A DNA stretch of 64,000 nt from Sinomonas sp. P10A9 (GTDB lineage Bacteria; Actinomycetota; Actinomycetes; Actinomycetales; Micrococcaceae), in the NCBI RefSeq assembly GCF_041022165.1, contig NZ_CP163302.1:62001-126000 (forward strand). Direction: 5' to 3'. Positions within the stretch are counted from its first letter, which is position 1. Each line of letters starts with the position of its first letter. This document shows, piece by piece, positions 15,665 to 24,210 of this stretch. The translations under genes and the position numbers were made by a program. The notes below the pieces were generated by a model. It was not told the origin of the DNA. It saw only the letters and a program-made list of their open reading frames with translations, and searched no databases.

Positions 15665-16819
15665 ATGATCCGCAGAACAGCGTCCCTCGCGGCGGCCGCC
15701 GCAATCACCCTCGCGGCTGCCGGGTGCAGCTCATCGACGAGCGCCGCCGGAGGAACGGACTCCGGCGTCTCCCAGAAGGCCGAGACCGCCCTCAGGCAGG
15801 TCACCGGGCAGGTGCTCAGCAAGGGCCCGAACGGCGAGACACCCTCGCCCGCCTCGGCCACGACCCTGACATCCGACGAGATCGCGAAGGTCAAGGCCAT
15901 GGGCGCCACGGCCGCGATCGTCATGCACTACGGCGGCAATGACTGGGCGACAGCCCAGACCGCCGGCCTCAAGAGCGAGTTCGAGAAGCTCGGCATCAAG
16001 GTCATCGCCACGACGGACGCCGACTTCAAGCCGGACAAGCAGGTCTCCGATCTCGAGACCGTCATGACCCAGAAGCCGAACATCATCGTTTCGATCCCCA
16101 CCGACCCCGTTGCCACCGCGTCGGCCTACCGCAAGGCCGCGCAGGCCGGAGCCAAGCTGGTCTTCATGGACAACGTCCCGCAGGGCTTCACTGCGGGCAA
16201 GGACTACGTCTCCGATGTCTCCGCGGACAACTACGGCAACGGCGTCGTCTCCGCCCACGAGATGGCCAAGGCCCTCGGCGGCAAGGGAAAGATCGGGGTC
16301 ATCTTCCACCAGGCCGACTTCTTCGTGACCCAGCAGCGGCACCAGGGCTTCAAGGACACCATCGCGAAGGACTACCCGGACATCCAGATCGTCGAGGAGA
16401 AGGGCATCGCCGGCCCTGACTTCGCCGGCGACGCCCAGGCCGGAGCGAACGCGATGCTGAGCAAGCACGCGGATCTCGCGGGCATCTGGGCGGTGTGGGA
16501 CGTCCCGGCCGAGGGTGTCATGGCGGCGGCGCGCGCTGCGGGGCGCCAGGACCTCAAGATCGCGACCGAGGACCTCGGCAAGAACGTGGCCATCGCCCTC
16601 GCGAAGAACGACCTCGTCGTCGGCCTCGGCGCCCAGGTTCCGTTCGACCAGGGCGTGACCGAGGCGCAGATCGCTGCCGGAGCCCTGCTCGGCAAGCAGG
16701 AGCCCGCCTACGTCGCGCTGAGCGCACTGCCCGTGGACCACTCGAACGTCCTGGACGCGTGGAAGCAGGTCTACCACGCAGACGCCCCCGCGGACCTCCA
16801 GAGCTCCTACAAGAAGTAG
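15665..16819 (+). CDS. Sugar ABC transporter substrate-binding lipoprotein (ribose type)
   Basis: This 384-residue lipoprotein has an N-terminal signal (MIRRTASLAAAAAITLAAAG) ending in a lipobox with Cys21, so it is anchored to the outside of the membrane. The rest is a periplasmic-binding-protein type I fold (AIVMHYGGNDWATAQTAGL; GKIGVIFHQADFFVTQQR; LAGIWAVWDVPAEGVM), as in RbsB/XylF-like proteins. It delivers a sugar or polyol to the permease encoded downstream. A perfect hairpin follows its stop, which may raise its mRNA level above the ATPase and permease, as commonly seen for binding proteins. The ligand is not deducible; the downstream oxidoreductases suggest an unusual sugar, cyclitol or glycoside. 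Confidence 0.9.
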   Translation: MIRRTASLAAAAAITLAAAGCSSSTSAAGGTDSGVSQKAETALRQVTGQVLSKGPNGETPSPASATTLTSDEIAKVKAMGATAAIVMHYGGNDWATAQTAGLKSEFEKLGIKVIATTDADFKPDKQVSDLETVMTQKPNIIVSIPTDPVATASAYRKAAQAGAKLVFMDNVPQGFTAGKDYVSDVSADNYGNGVVSAHEMAKALGGKGKIGVIFHQADFFVTQQRHQGFKDTIAKDYPDIQIVEEKGIAGPDFAGDAQAGANAMLSKHADLAGIWAVWDVPAEGVMAAARAAGRQDLKIATEDLGKNVAIALAKNDLVVGLGAQVPFDQGVTEAQIAAGALLGKQEPAYVALSALPVDHSNVLDAWKQVYHADAPADLQSSYKK

Positions 16820-16843
16820 CGGGCCAGAAGCACCAGAAGCAGT

Positions 16844-16869
16844 CGGGCGGGGGCTGATGCCCCCGCCCG
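16844..16869 (+). terminator. Intercistronic perfect hairpin
   Basis: CGGGCGGGGGC, a TGAT loop and GCCCCCGCCCG form a perfect 11-bp GC-only stem between the binding-protein stop and the ATPase start. No U-tract follows, and the next ribosome site (GGGAGGGA) begins at its 3' edge. It more likely acts as an mRNA-stabilising or partial-termination element than as a full terminator. Confidence 0.65.
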
Positions 16870-16882
16870 GGAGGGACAACCC

Positions 16883-18388
16883 ATGAACACGCCAGACAAT
16901 GCCGTCGAGATGCGGTCCATCTCCAAGGGCTTCAACGGGGTTCCGGTCCTGAAGGAGGTCGACTTCGAAGTCCGCAGAGGCGAGGTCCATGCGCTTGCAG
17001 GGGGCAACGGTGCCGGCAAGTCCACCCTCATGAAGATCCTGCAGGGCGTCTACCAGGCAGATGCCGGCGAGATCCTCATCGACGGGAGGCCGACAGCCAT
17101 CAATTCCATCCAGGGGGCGAAGGCCGCCGGGATCGGAATGGTCTTCCAGGAATTCAGCCTCGTGCCGAGCCTGACGGTCGCGCAGAACATCTTCCTCGCC
17201 TCCGAGCCGCTGGCCGGCGGCCTCATCAATGACCGCGAGGCCGTCCGCCGAGCCAAGCAGATCTTCGAGGAGATGGAGGTCCGCGTCGATCCCAAAGCCG
17301 AGGTCTCCCGCCTCGGAACGGCGTACTGGCAGCTCACGGAGATCGCCAAGGCACTGTCCCAGAACGCCAGGGTGCTCATCATGGACGAGCCGACTGCGAG
17401 CCTGGCCAGGCACGAGACCGAGGCGCTCTTCGAGCTCATCGATCGGCTCAAGGCCCGCGGCATCTCGATCATCTACATCTCCCACCGCATGGACGAGGTG
17501 TACCGGATCGCGGACCGGATCACGATCCTCCGCGACGGCCGACGGCTGCTCACGGAGCCGCTGTCCAGCGTGACGCCCGAGCAGATCGTCGAGGGCATCG
17601 TGGGCAAGAAGATCGAGGGGCAGCTCGCCTACCGCGAACGTGAGCATGCGACGCACGACGGCGTCCCGCTCCTCGAGGTCCGCGGGCTCACCTCCGGACC
17701 CAAAGTCCGGGACGTCTCGTTCGCGCTGCGGCCCGGGGAGATCCTCGGACTCGCAGGCCTCATGGGCAGCGGGCGCACCGAACTGGCCCGCACGCTGTTC
17801 GGTATCGACAAGGCCACGAGCGGCGAGATCCTCATCAAGGGCAAGAAGGTCACGATCTCCTCGCCCAAGCAGGCGATCGCGGCAGGGCTCGCCCTGATCC
17901 CGGAAGACCGCCGCGCCCAGGGCCTCGTCCTGGACCACTCCGTGCGCGACAACCTCCTGCTCCCCCTCCTCGGGAACATCAGCCGCGGCCCGCTCCTGGA
18001 CATCGGTGAGGGCAAGAAGCTCTCGTCGTCGCTCATCGAGAAGCTCGCGGTGAAGGTCGCCCACCCGAACCGCCCCGTCAGGCTCCTCTCCGGCGGAAAC
18101 CAGCAGAAGGTGGTCATCGCCAAGTGGTTGGGCACCAACCCTGAGGTGCTCATCCTCGACGAGCCGACGGCCGGCGTCGACATCGGCACGAAGAGCGAGA
18201 TCCTCGACATGATCCGGGGCCTGGCGAGCACCGGCAAAGCGGTGATCGTCATCTCCTCCGAATACCCCGAACTTCTTGCGGTGAGCGACCGAGTCCTCGT
18301 CCTCAAGGAAGGCTCCATCATCCAAGACCTGCCTCGCGGCGAGATAGCCGACGAGGAATCACTCCAACTCGCAGTCCAGGGAGTCTGA
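16883..18388 (+). CDS. Sugar ABC transporter ATP-binding protein (double-domain, RbsA type)
   Basis: This 501-residue tandem ABC ATPase energises the ribose-type importer. The first domain has Walker A GGNGAGKST (about residue 39), the Q-loop VFQEFSL and Walker B LIMDEPTAS (about 165). The second domain has the usual degenerate Walker A GLMGSGRTE (about 293), signature LSGGNQQKV and Walker B LILDEPTAGVD (about 423). This asymmetric pattern is standard for carbohydrate-uptake type 2 ATPases. The gene ends 1 base before the permease start. It is cytoplasmic and membrane-associated with the permease dimer. Confidence 0.93.
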   Translation: MNTPDNAVEMRSISKGFNGVPVLKEVDFEVRRGEVHALAGGNGAGKSTLMKILQGVYQADAGEILIDGRPTAINSIQGAKAAGIGMVFQEFSLVPSLTVAQNIFLASEPLAGGLINDREAVRRAKQIFEEMEVRVDPKAEVSRLGTAYWQLTEIAKALSQNARVLIMDEPTASLARHETEALFELIDRLKARGISIIYISHRMDEVYRIADRITILRDGRRLLTEPLSSVTPEQIVEGIVGKKIEGQLAYREREHATHDGVPLLEVRGLTSGPKVRDVSFALRPGEILGLAGLMGSGRTELARTLFGIDKATSGEILIKGKKVTISSPKQAIAAGLALIPEDRRAQGLVLDHSVRDNLLLPLLGNISRGPLLDIGEGKKLSSSLIEKLAVKVAHPNRPVRLLSGGNQQKVVIAKWLGTNPEVLILDEPTAGVDIGTKSEILDMIRGLASTGKAVIVISSEYPELLAVSDRVLVLKEGSIIQDLPRGEIADEESLQLAVQGV

Positions 18389-18389
18389 C

Positions 18390-19376
18390 ATGAGCAAGAC
18401 AGCCCCCGCAGCCCCCATCGAGACGGCGGCATCGCCGAGCTTCGGCGAGACGCTGAGGAAGCTCGACTGGCGTCGCTACGTCATCTACATCGGCTTCGTC
18501 GTGGTGTTCGCGTTCTTCGCGATCCTCCTGCGCGACCAGGGCTTCCTGTCTGCGGTGAACCTGCTGAACATCTTCCGGCAGACCGCGACCATCACAGTGA
18601 TCGCCGTCGGGATGACCTACGTCATCTCGTGCGCCGAGATCGACCTCAGCGTCGGGTCCACCGCCGGCCTATCGAGCGTCGCCACCGCGATGGCGATCTC
18701 CCATTGGGGCCTCCTGCCGGGCATCCTGGCCGGCCTGGCCATGGGCGTCATCGTCGGGGCCATCAACGGCGGCCTCGTGAGCCTCCTGGGCATCCCCTCG
18801 TTCCTTGTGACCCTGGGCATGATGGGGATCGCGGTCGGGGCCGCGCAGTGGATCACGGCGTCGGCCCCTCAGCCGATCCTCGACGACACCTTCAACATTA
18901 TCTTCGGCTCCGGCAACATCGGCCCTGTCCCGGGCCTGGTCCTGTGGTCCGCGCTCTTCGTGGCGGTGGGCGCCGTCGTGCTGTCCCGCACGAAGTTCGG
19001 CCGGCAGGTCCTCGCGACGGGCGGCAACCGCACAGCAGCGGACTTCACCGGCATCAGCACCAAGCGCATCAAGTTCCAGGTCCTGCTCATCTCCGGCATC
19101 GTGGCGAGCATCGCCGGCATGCTTTACGCAGGTCGCCTCCAGTCCGGACGCTTCCAGTGGGGCACGGGGGACGAGCTCTCGGCGATCGCCGCCGTGATCC
19201 TCGGAGGGACCAGCCTGTTCGGCGGCTCTGGCACGGTGATCGGAACGCTGTTCGGCTCGCTGCTCATCGGCCTGATCAACAACGGCCTCATCCTCGCCGG
19301 GCTCGACAGCAGCCAGCAGCAAGTCGTGCGCGGGGCGATCATCATCCTGGCCGTCGCCCTCGCCCGGAAGAAGTAG
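18390..19376 (+). CDS. Sugar ABC transporter permease (RbsC type)
   Basis: This 328-residue inner-membrane permease has about 8-10 hydrophobic segments, starting with YVIYIGFVVVFAFFAILL near residue 30. The family stretches AVGMTYVISCAEIDLSVGS (near 71) and GGNRTAADFTGIS (near 211, the cytoplasmic ATPase-coupling loop) are visible, as is AVILGGTSLFGGSG near 268. It forms the translocation path for the sugar captured by the upstream lipoprotein. The downstream Gfo/Idh gene starts 2 bases after its stop, so import and first oxidation are encoded together. Confidence 0.92.
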   Translation: MSKTAPAAPIETAASPSFGETLRKLDWRRYVIYIGFVVVFAFFAILLRDQGFLSAVNLLNIFRQTATITVIAVGMTYVISCAEIDLSVGSTAGLSSVATAMAISHWGLLPGILAGLAMGVIVGAINGGLVSLLGIPSFLVTLGMMGIAVGAAQWITASAPQPILDDTFNIIFGSGNIGPVPGLVLWSALFVAVGAVVLSRTKFGRQVLATGGNRTAADFTGISTKRIKFQVLLISGIVASIAGMLYAGRLQSGRFQWGTGDELSAIAAVILGGTSLFGGSGTVIGTLFGSLLIGLINNGLILAGLDSSQQQVVRGAIIILAVALARKK

Positions 19377-19378
19377 CC

Positions 19379-20500
19379 ATGGGCGCCGCACTCCGCTCCG
19401 GGATCATCGGCACGGGATTCATCGGAGAGGTCCATGCGCACGCGGTGCGGGCAGCCGGCGGCACGGTGAGCGCCGTCGCCGGCCGGACGACGGCGAGCGC
19501 CGAGCGCGCTGCCCCCGCACTCGGGGCGCTGCACGCAGCAGCATCGCCGGAGGCCCTCATCGAGCGCGACGATATCGACGTCGTCCACATCTGCACCCCC
19601 AACGCGACGCACGCCCAGTACACGAAGCTCGCTATCGCCGCGGGCAAGGCGGTCGTGTGCGAGAAGCCACTCGCGACCTCGGTTGAGGATGCCGCGGAGC
19701 TTGCAGACCTGGCCCGGCGCCATCGAAGCGTCGCCGCGGTGCCGTTCGTCTACCGGTTCTACCCTGCCGTCCGCGAAGCGCGAGACCTCGCCCGCCGCGG
19801 GGACGCCGGCCGCCTCTGGCTCCTGCACGGCTCCTACCTCCAGGACTGGCTCGCCAGCCCCCAGGCAACGAACTGGCGCGTCGACCCGGCCAGGGGAGGG
19901 GCGTCCCGGGCCTTCGCCGACATCGGCGTCCACTGGTGTGACCTCATGGAATTCGTCACCGGGCAGCGGATCACCCGGCTTGTCGCATCGACGTCGCAGG
20001 CGTTCCCCGAGCGGTCCGGCGAGGGAGGCCCCAGCCCAGTCACCACCGAGGACGGCGCGAGCGTGCTGTTCGAAACCGACCAAGGCGCCGCAGGGTCCGT
20101 CGTGGTCAGCCAGGTCACCCCTGGCCGGAAGAACCGGCTCTGGTTCTCCTTCGATGGGACCGAGGCCTCCCTGAGCTTCGACCAGGAGCAGCCGGACACG
20201 CTTTGGCTGGGACGGACAGCGGCCGCCACCCGTGTGGCCGTGGGCCCGGACACCCTCACAACCCAGGCCGGGAGGCGGTATGCCAGGCTCCCCGCCGGCC
20301 ACCCGCATGGCTATCAGGACAGCTTCAACGCCTTCGTCGCCGACGTCTACGACGCTGTGCGCGGCGGGGCCCCCGACGGGCTGCCCACCTTCGCCGACGG
20401 GCTACGCGCGGCGCAGCTCACCCAGGCGCTCATCGACTCAGCGCAGGGCGGCGGATGGGTCAGCGTTCCCGCCTACGACAAGGTTTCCACCATCATCTGA
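19379..20500 (+). CDS. Gfo/Idh/MocA family oxidoreductase
   Basis: This 373-residue NAD(P)-dependent dehydrogenase has the cofactor loop GIIGTGFIGEVHAHA at residues 8-22, E95-K96-P97 in VVCEKPLA, and the substrate domain motifs GGASRAFADIGVHWCDLMEF (near 178) and FDGTEASLSFDQEQ. The DIGVHWCD stretch supplies the catalytic Asp/His region. It begins 2 bases after the ABC permease. Proteins with this ADIGxHWxDL pattern are often annotated as glucoside or sugar 3-dehydrogenases or levoglucosan-type dehydrogenases; that role here is an inference. A TIM-barrel partner follows 12 bases downstream. Confidence 0.88.
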   Translation: MGAALRSGIIGTGFIGEVHAHAVRAAGGTVSAVAGRTTASAERAAPALGALHAAASPEALIERDDIDVVHICTPNATHAQYTKLAIAAGKAVVCEKPLATSVEDAAELADLARRHRSVAAVPFVYRFYPAVREARDLARRGDAGRLWLLHGSYLQDWLASPQATNWRVDPARGGASRAFADIGVHWCDLMEFVTGQRITRLVASTSQAFPERSGEGGPSPVTTEDGASVLFETDQGAAGSVVVSQVTPGRKNRLWFSFDGTEASLSFDQEQPDTLWLGRTAAATRVAVGPDTLTTQAGRRYARLPAGHPHGYQDSFNAFVADVYDAVRGGAPDGLPTFADGLRAAQLTQALIDSAQGGGWVSVPAYDKVSTII

Positions 20501-20512
20501 AAGGGCCAGCCA

Positions 20513-21334
20513 ATGAAACTCGGATACTGCACCATCACCTGGGGCGGGGTCGTCGGGCACCCGGTCGGGGTGACAAGCGTCAAGGACCTCTTCTACATGA
20601 CCCACGGGTCTATGGACCGGGCCGTGAAGGACATCGCTGCGGTCGGCTACGAGGGCGTGGAGATGTTCGACGGCAACCTCGCCGAGTACGCCGACCGGCC
20701 CGAGGAACTCCGCGGCCTCCTCCAGGAGGCGGGCGTCTCGCTCGTGAGCGTCTACACCGGAGCGAACTTCATCTACGCCGACATCCTGCCCGACGAGCTG
20801 GACCGCATCCAGCGGTCCGCCGAACTGGCGGCCATGTTCGGAGCTGAACGCCTCGTCGTCGGCGGCGGCGCGCGGCGCGCCGCGGGAACCAGGGACGAGG
20901 ACTACCAGCGCCTCGGCGAAGCCCTCGACCGGGTCGCCGACATCGCCGAAGGATTCGGCCTCTCCGCCAGCTACCACCCGCACCTCACCACCATCGTCGA
21001 AGGCCCGGACGAGCTCGAGCGCCTCATGTCGCTCACCAGGATCGGCTTCTGCCCGGACACCGCGCATCTGGCCGCCGGCGGTGCCGACCCCGCGGCCATG
21101 ATCCGCAAATACCCCGAGCGCCTCCGCCATGTGCACCTGAAAGACCTCCGAAGGGACCCGTTCACGTTCCTGCCCCTCGGTGAAGGCGAGCTCGACCTCC
21201 CGGACATCGTCCAGGCCGTCAAGGAGAGCGGCTACGACAGCTGGCTCATGGTCGAGCTCGACGAGTACGACGGAGACCCCCGCGCCGCCGCCGAGATCAG
21301 CAAGAAGTACTTGGACTCCCTCCTCCATTCCTGA
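20513..21334 (+). CDS. Sugar phosphate isomerase/epimerase-fold (TIM-barrel) protein
   Basis: This 273-residue xylose-isomerase-like TIM barrel begins MKLGYCTITWGG. Predicted divalent-metal ligands lie in SYHPHLTTIVE (about 157-167), FCPDTAHLAAGG (about 181-192), HVHLKDLR (about 205-212) and MVELDEYDG (about 243-251), the usual Glu/Asp/His set. PLGEGELDLPDIV is a family landmark. An AAAGGG precedes ATG 20513. It probably catalyses isomerisation, epimerisation or beta-elimination of the keto-sugar produced by the adjacent Gfo/Idh enzymes; inosose dehydratase-like activity is an alternative. No phosphate-binding motif specific to one reaction can be picked out. Confidence 0.83.
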   Translation: MKLGYCTITWGGVVGHPVGVTSVKDLFYMTHGSMDRAVKDIAAVGYEGVEMFDGNLAEYADRPEELRGLLQEAGVSLVSVYTGANFIYADILPDELDRIQRSAELAAMFGAERLVVGGGARRAAGTRDEDYQRLGEALDRVADIAEGFGLSASYHPHLTTIVEGPDELERLMSLTRIGFCPDTAHLAAGGADPAAMIRKYPERLRHVHLKDLRRDPFTFLPLGEGELDLPDIVQAVKESGYDSWLMVELDEYDGDPRAAAEISKKYLDSLLHS

Positions 21335-21357
21335 CCCCCATCGAATAGGAACACGTC

Positions 21358-22539
21358 ATGAAGAATCTCAACGTCGGCCTCATCGGAGGCGGCTTCATGG
21401 GCAAGGCCCATTCGCTCGCATACTCGGCGATGCCCATGTTCTTCTGGCCGGCCCCGGCCATGCCTGTCCGCAAGACGATCGCCGAGGCGAATGAAGGCCT
21501 CGCTGCGGAGGCCGCCCGGCGCTTCGGCTTCGAGCAGTCGACCTCGGACTGGCGCCAGATCATCGAGGACCCAGAGATCGACGTCGTCGATATCGCGACG
21601 CCGAACCACCTCCACGCCGAGATCGCGATCGCCGCAGCCCAGGCGGGCAAGCACATCATCTGCGAGAAGCCTCTCGCCCGCACCGGCGAGGAGTCCAAGG
21701 CGATGTACGACGCGGTCAAGGACGCCGGCATCGTGCACATGGTGGCCTTCAACTACCGCCGCACCCCCGCCGTGGCCCTGGCCAAGAAGTACATCGAGGA
21801 GGGCGCTATCGGCCGCATCCTCAACTTCCGCGGCACCTACCTGCAGGACTGGAGCGCCGACCCCAATTCCCCGCTGTCGTGGCGCTTCCAGAAGTCCGTA
21901 GCCGGCTCCGGGGCGCTGGGCGACATCGCGACGCACGTCATCGACATGGCCCGCTACCTCGTGGGCGAGTTCGCCTCCGTCAACTCGATCCTCTCGACCT
22001 GGATCCCTGACCGACCTCTGCAGTCCGGCGGCGCGGACGCGCTCGGGAACGTTCTGGGAGGCGACGGGCCGAGGGGCGACGTGGACGTCGACGACGAGGT
22101 CATGACTATGGTCCGCTTCGCCAACGGGGCCGTCGGCTCCATCGAGGCCACCCGCAACGGCTGGGGGCGGAACAACTTCATCACGTTCGAAATCCACGGC
22201 ACCGAGGGCAGCATCGTCTTCAACTACGAACGCCGGGACGAACTCCAGGTCTGCTTCGCGAACGACGGCGACGACCGCCGCGGCTTCCGGACCGTCTACA
22301 CCGGGCCCGCCCACCCCTATGGAGAGGGCCTGTGGCCGATTCCGGCGCTGGGCATCGGCTATGGCGAAACCAAGATCATCGAGGCGCACGACTTCTTCAA
22401 GGCCATCGCCGAGGGCACCAGCGTGAGCCCGAACTTCGGGGATGGCTACCAGACCGCACTAATCGACGACGCGATCATCGCATCCGCCGAGAAGGAAGCT
22501 TGGGTCGACGTCCCCCTAGTGGCCGAGCTCGCGGACTAG
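21358..22539 (+). CDS. Gfo/Idh/MocA family oxidoreductase
   Basis: This 393-residue dehydrogenase has the cofactor loop GLIGGGFMGKAHSLAY (residues 6-21), E103-K104-P105 in IICEKPLA, and AFNYRRTPAVALAKK near residue 133. The GTYLQDWSADP and WRFQKSVAGSGALGDIATH stretches are typical of the long Gfo subgroup in actinobacterial sugar loci; the GDIATHVID region carries the catalytic residues. The gene is third of the metabolic set behind the ABC importer, 23 bases after the TIM-barrel gene. A perfect 16-bp hairpin follows its stop. It is closely similar in layout to the locus A enzyme at 851. Confidence 0.88.
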   Translation: MKNLNVGLIGGGFMGKAHSLAYSAMPMFFWPAPAMPVRKTIAEANEGLAAEAARRFGFEQSTSDWRQIIEDPEIDVVDIATPNHLHAEIAIAAAQAGKHIICEKPLARTGEESKAMYDAVKDAGIVHMVAFNYRRTPAVALAKKYIEEGAIGRILNFRGTYLQDWSADPNSPLSWRFQKSVAGSGALGDIATHVIDMARYLVGEFASVNSILSTWIPDRPLQSGGADALGNVLGGDGPRGDVDVDDEVMTMVRFANGAVGSIEATRNGWGRNNFITFEIHGTEGSIVFNYERRDELQVCFANDGDDRRGFRTVYTGPAHPYGEGLWPIPALGIGYGETKIIEAHDFFKAIAEGTSVSPNFGDGYQTALIDDAIIASAEKEAWVDVPLVAELAD

Positions 22540-22549
22540 GCCGAACACA

Positions 22550-22586
22550 GGGGCGGGGGCGGTGCCAGGAGCACCGCCCCCGCCCC
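22550..22586 (+). terminator. Intercistronic 16-bp perfect hairpin
   Basis: GGGGCGGGGGCGGTGC, the loop CAGGA and GCACCGCCCCCGCCCC form a perfect 16-bp stem between the Gfo/Idh stop and the ABM-like gene. There is no U-tract, and the next gene's ribosome site (AGGAGA, about 22595-22600) follows within 10 bases, so an attenuating or mRNA-protecting role inside the operon is as likely as full termination. Confidence 0.7.
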
Positions 22587-22604
22587 ATCCCTTCAGGAGA
22601 GAAC

Positions 22605-22934
22605 ATGACCACCGGTTCCACACCTACAGCAGAGCAGCAGGCACAGCAGATCCGTGAAGTATGGCTCCTGCCCGTCTTCACGCCCAGACCCGACTGTGCC
22701 GCGGAACTCAGCGCCGCCCTCCGCGAGCTCCAGCAGGAGAGCCGCCAGGACCAAGGCTCCATCGAGTACAGCGTGTACGCCGTCGATGGGCGGTTCATCC
22801 TCATCGAGGGCTGGGACAGCCAGACCGACCTCGAACGCCACAACGAGCAGGCCCACGTCCAGGAATTCGTTGCCCTTTCTGCACGCCTGCTCGCCAAGCC
22901 GTTCACCGTCACACCGATCACCCGCGTGGGCTGA
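22605..22934 (+). CDS. Antibiotic biosynthesis monooxygenase (ABM)-like protein
   Basis: This 109-residue protein has a short disordered N-terminus and an ABM-type ferredoxin-like fold: VWLLPVFTPRPDCAAELSAAL, SRQDQGSIEYSVYAVDGR, FILIEGWDSQTDLERHNEQ, HVQEFVALSARLL. The EGW...LxxHxxxxH pattern is the family hallmark, in YgiN-like quinol monooxygenases and related sugar-locus proteins. An AGGAGA site precedes ATG 22605. It sits between two hairpin- and operon-linked sugar genes, so it probably assists sugar-keto chemistry rather than antibiotic synthesis. No cofactor site is needed in this family. Confidence 0.8.
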   Translation: MTTGSTPTAEQQAQQIREVWLLPVFTPRPDCAAELSAALRELQQESRQDQGSIEYSVYAVDGRFILIEGWDSQTDLERHNEQAHVQEFVALSARLLAKPFTVTPITRVG

Positions 22935-22957
22935 AGCCCCGACCTAGGAGAGATCAC

Positions 22958-23962
22958 ATGCCCCGTCCGTTCACCCTGTTCACCGGCCAGTGGGCCGACC
23001 TCAAGCTCGAGGAGGTCGCCGAGCTCGCGGCCGGCTGGGGCTACGACGGCCTCGAGATCGCCGTCTCCGGCGAGCACCTCGACGCCGCCCGCTGGGACGA
23101 GCCCGCCTACATCGCCGAACGCCTCAGCATCCTCGACAGGCACGGCCTGGCGCTGTTCGCGATCTCGAACCACCTCAAGGGCCAGGCCGTCTGCGACGAC
23201 CCGATCGACTTCCGCCACCAGGCGATCGTGGGCTCCGCCGTGTGGGGCGACGGCGACCCCGAGGGCGTCCGCACGCGCGCCGCCGAGGAGCTCAAGGACA
23301 CCGCCCGCCTGGCCAGGGCCCTCGGGGTCAGGACCGTCGTCGGGTTCACCGGATCGGGCATCTGGCAGTACGTGGCCATGTTCCCGCCCGTGCCCGCCTC
23401 CGTCATCGACGCCGGCTACCAGGACTTCGCCGACCGCTGGAACCCCATCCTGGACGTCTTCGACGAGTGCGGGGTCCGGTTCGCCCACGAGGTCCACCCC
23501 TCCGAGATCGCCTACGACTACTGGTCCACGAAGCGCGCGCTCGAGGCAATCGGACACCGGCCCGCGTTCGGCCTGAACTGGGACCCCTCCCACATGATGT
23601 GGCAGGGACTCGATCCGGTCGCGTTCATCACCGACTTCGCCGAGAGGATCTACCACGTGGACTGCAAGGACACCCGCATCCGCATGGGCAACGGCCGCGC
23701 CGGCATCCTCTCCTCCCACCTGCCCTGGGGCGACCCGCACCGCGGCTGGGACTTCGTCTCCGCCGGGCGCGGCGACGTCCCCTGGGAGGACTGCTTCCGC
23801 GCCCTGACCGCGATCGGCTACGACGGGCCCATCTCCGTCGAATGGGAGGACGCCGGCATGGACCGCCTCGTGGGCGCCCCCGAAGCCCTCGCCGCCCTGA
23901 AGAAGTTCGACTTCGCCCCCGCCACCGCCTCCTTCGACGCCGCCTTCAGCAACCAAGACTGA
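22958..23962 (+). CDS. Sugar phosphate isomerase/epimerase family protein (long TIM-barrel subgroup)
   Basis: This 334-residue TIM barrel belongs to a subgroup widespread in Actinobacteria. It is marked by LFTGQWADLKLEEVAELA (residues 6-23), the FAISNHLKGQAVCDDPID region near 70, VVGFTGSGIWQ near 130, FAHEVHPSEIAYDYW near 176, GLNWDPSHMMWQG near 208, YHVDCKDT near 232 and VEWEDAG near 296. The Glu/Asp/His/Glu metal set is complete. It is longer than the 273-residue paralogue at 20513. Relatives are annotated as isomerases, but related barrels act with Gfo/Idh enzymes in 3-keto-glycoside cleavage; whether that applies here is inference. It is the last metabolic gene of locus B. Confidence 0.83.
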   Translation: MPRPFTLFTGQWADLKLEEVAELAAGWGYDGLEIAVSGEHLDAARWDEPAYIAERLSILDRHGLALFAISNHLKGQAVCDDPIDFRHQAIVGSAVWGDGDPEGVRTRAAEELKDTARLARALGVRTVVGFTGSGIWQYVAMFPPVPASVIDAGYQDFADRWNPILDVFDECGVRFAHEVHPSEIAYDYWSTKRALEAIGHRPAFGLNWDPSHMMWQGLDPVAFITDFAERIYHVDCKDTRIRMGNGRAGILSSHLPWGDPHRGWDFVSAGRGDVPWEDCFRALTAIGYDGPISVEWEDAGMDRLVGAPEALAALKKFDFAPATASFDAAFSNQD

Positions 23963-24003
23963 CCTCGGAGGGGTGACGACTCGGACAAGGTGCGGGGAGA
24001 AGG

Positions 24004-24210
24004 ATGCTGACGCGTGTGGATGACTGGTCCAAGCTATGCGGACAGACGATCGAGTTGCGCCTGCATGGCAGGACCGTTTGCACCGGCGTCGTTGGGGAGA
24101 TCTCGGCGACCGGAACGGTTCTGCGGGTCCAGCCATTCACTGGGATCCGCAGGGTCTTCTACAAGCGCGACTCTTACGAGGCATGGGCCGACTGGCGCCC
24201 AGTTTCATGA
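24004..24210 (+). CDS. Small hypothetical protein
   Basis: This 68-residue protein has a GGAGAAGG ribosome site directly before ATG 24004. The sequence alternates strand-like segments (TIELRLHGRTVCTGVVGEIS, TGTVLRVQPF, RRVFYKRDSYEAW), resembling a small SH3- or Sm-like beta barrel. It has no signal or membrane segment. It follows the locus B TIM-barrel gene by 41 bases and precedes the gene-poor patch, so it may be the last gene of the operon or the first of the accessory region. I do not recognise a named family. Confidence 0.55.
   Translation: MLTRVDDWSKLCGQTIELRLHGRTVCTGVVGEISATGTVLRVQPFTGIRRVFYKRDSYEAWADWRPVS

Noticed and set aside
15731..18325. 864-codon minus-strand open frame opposite the ABC importer
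   Set aside because: It is a shadow of the binding-protein and ATPase genes, whose motifs are intact on the plus strand; its residues are low-complexity D/R/L/V-rich typical of antisense GC frames.
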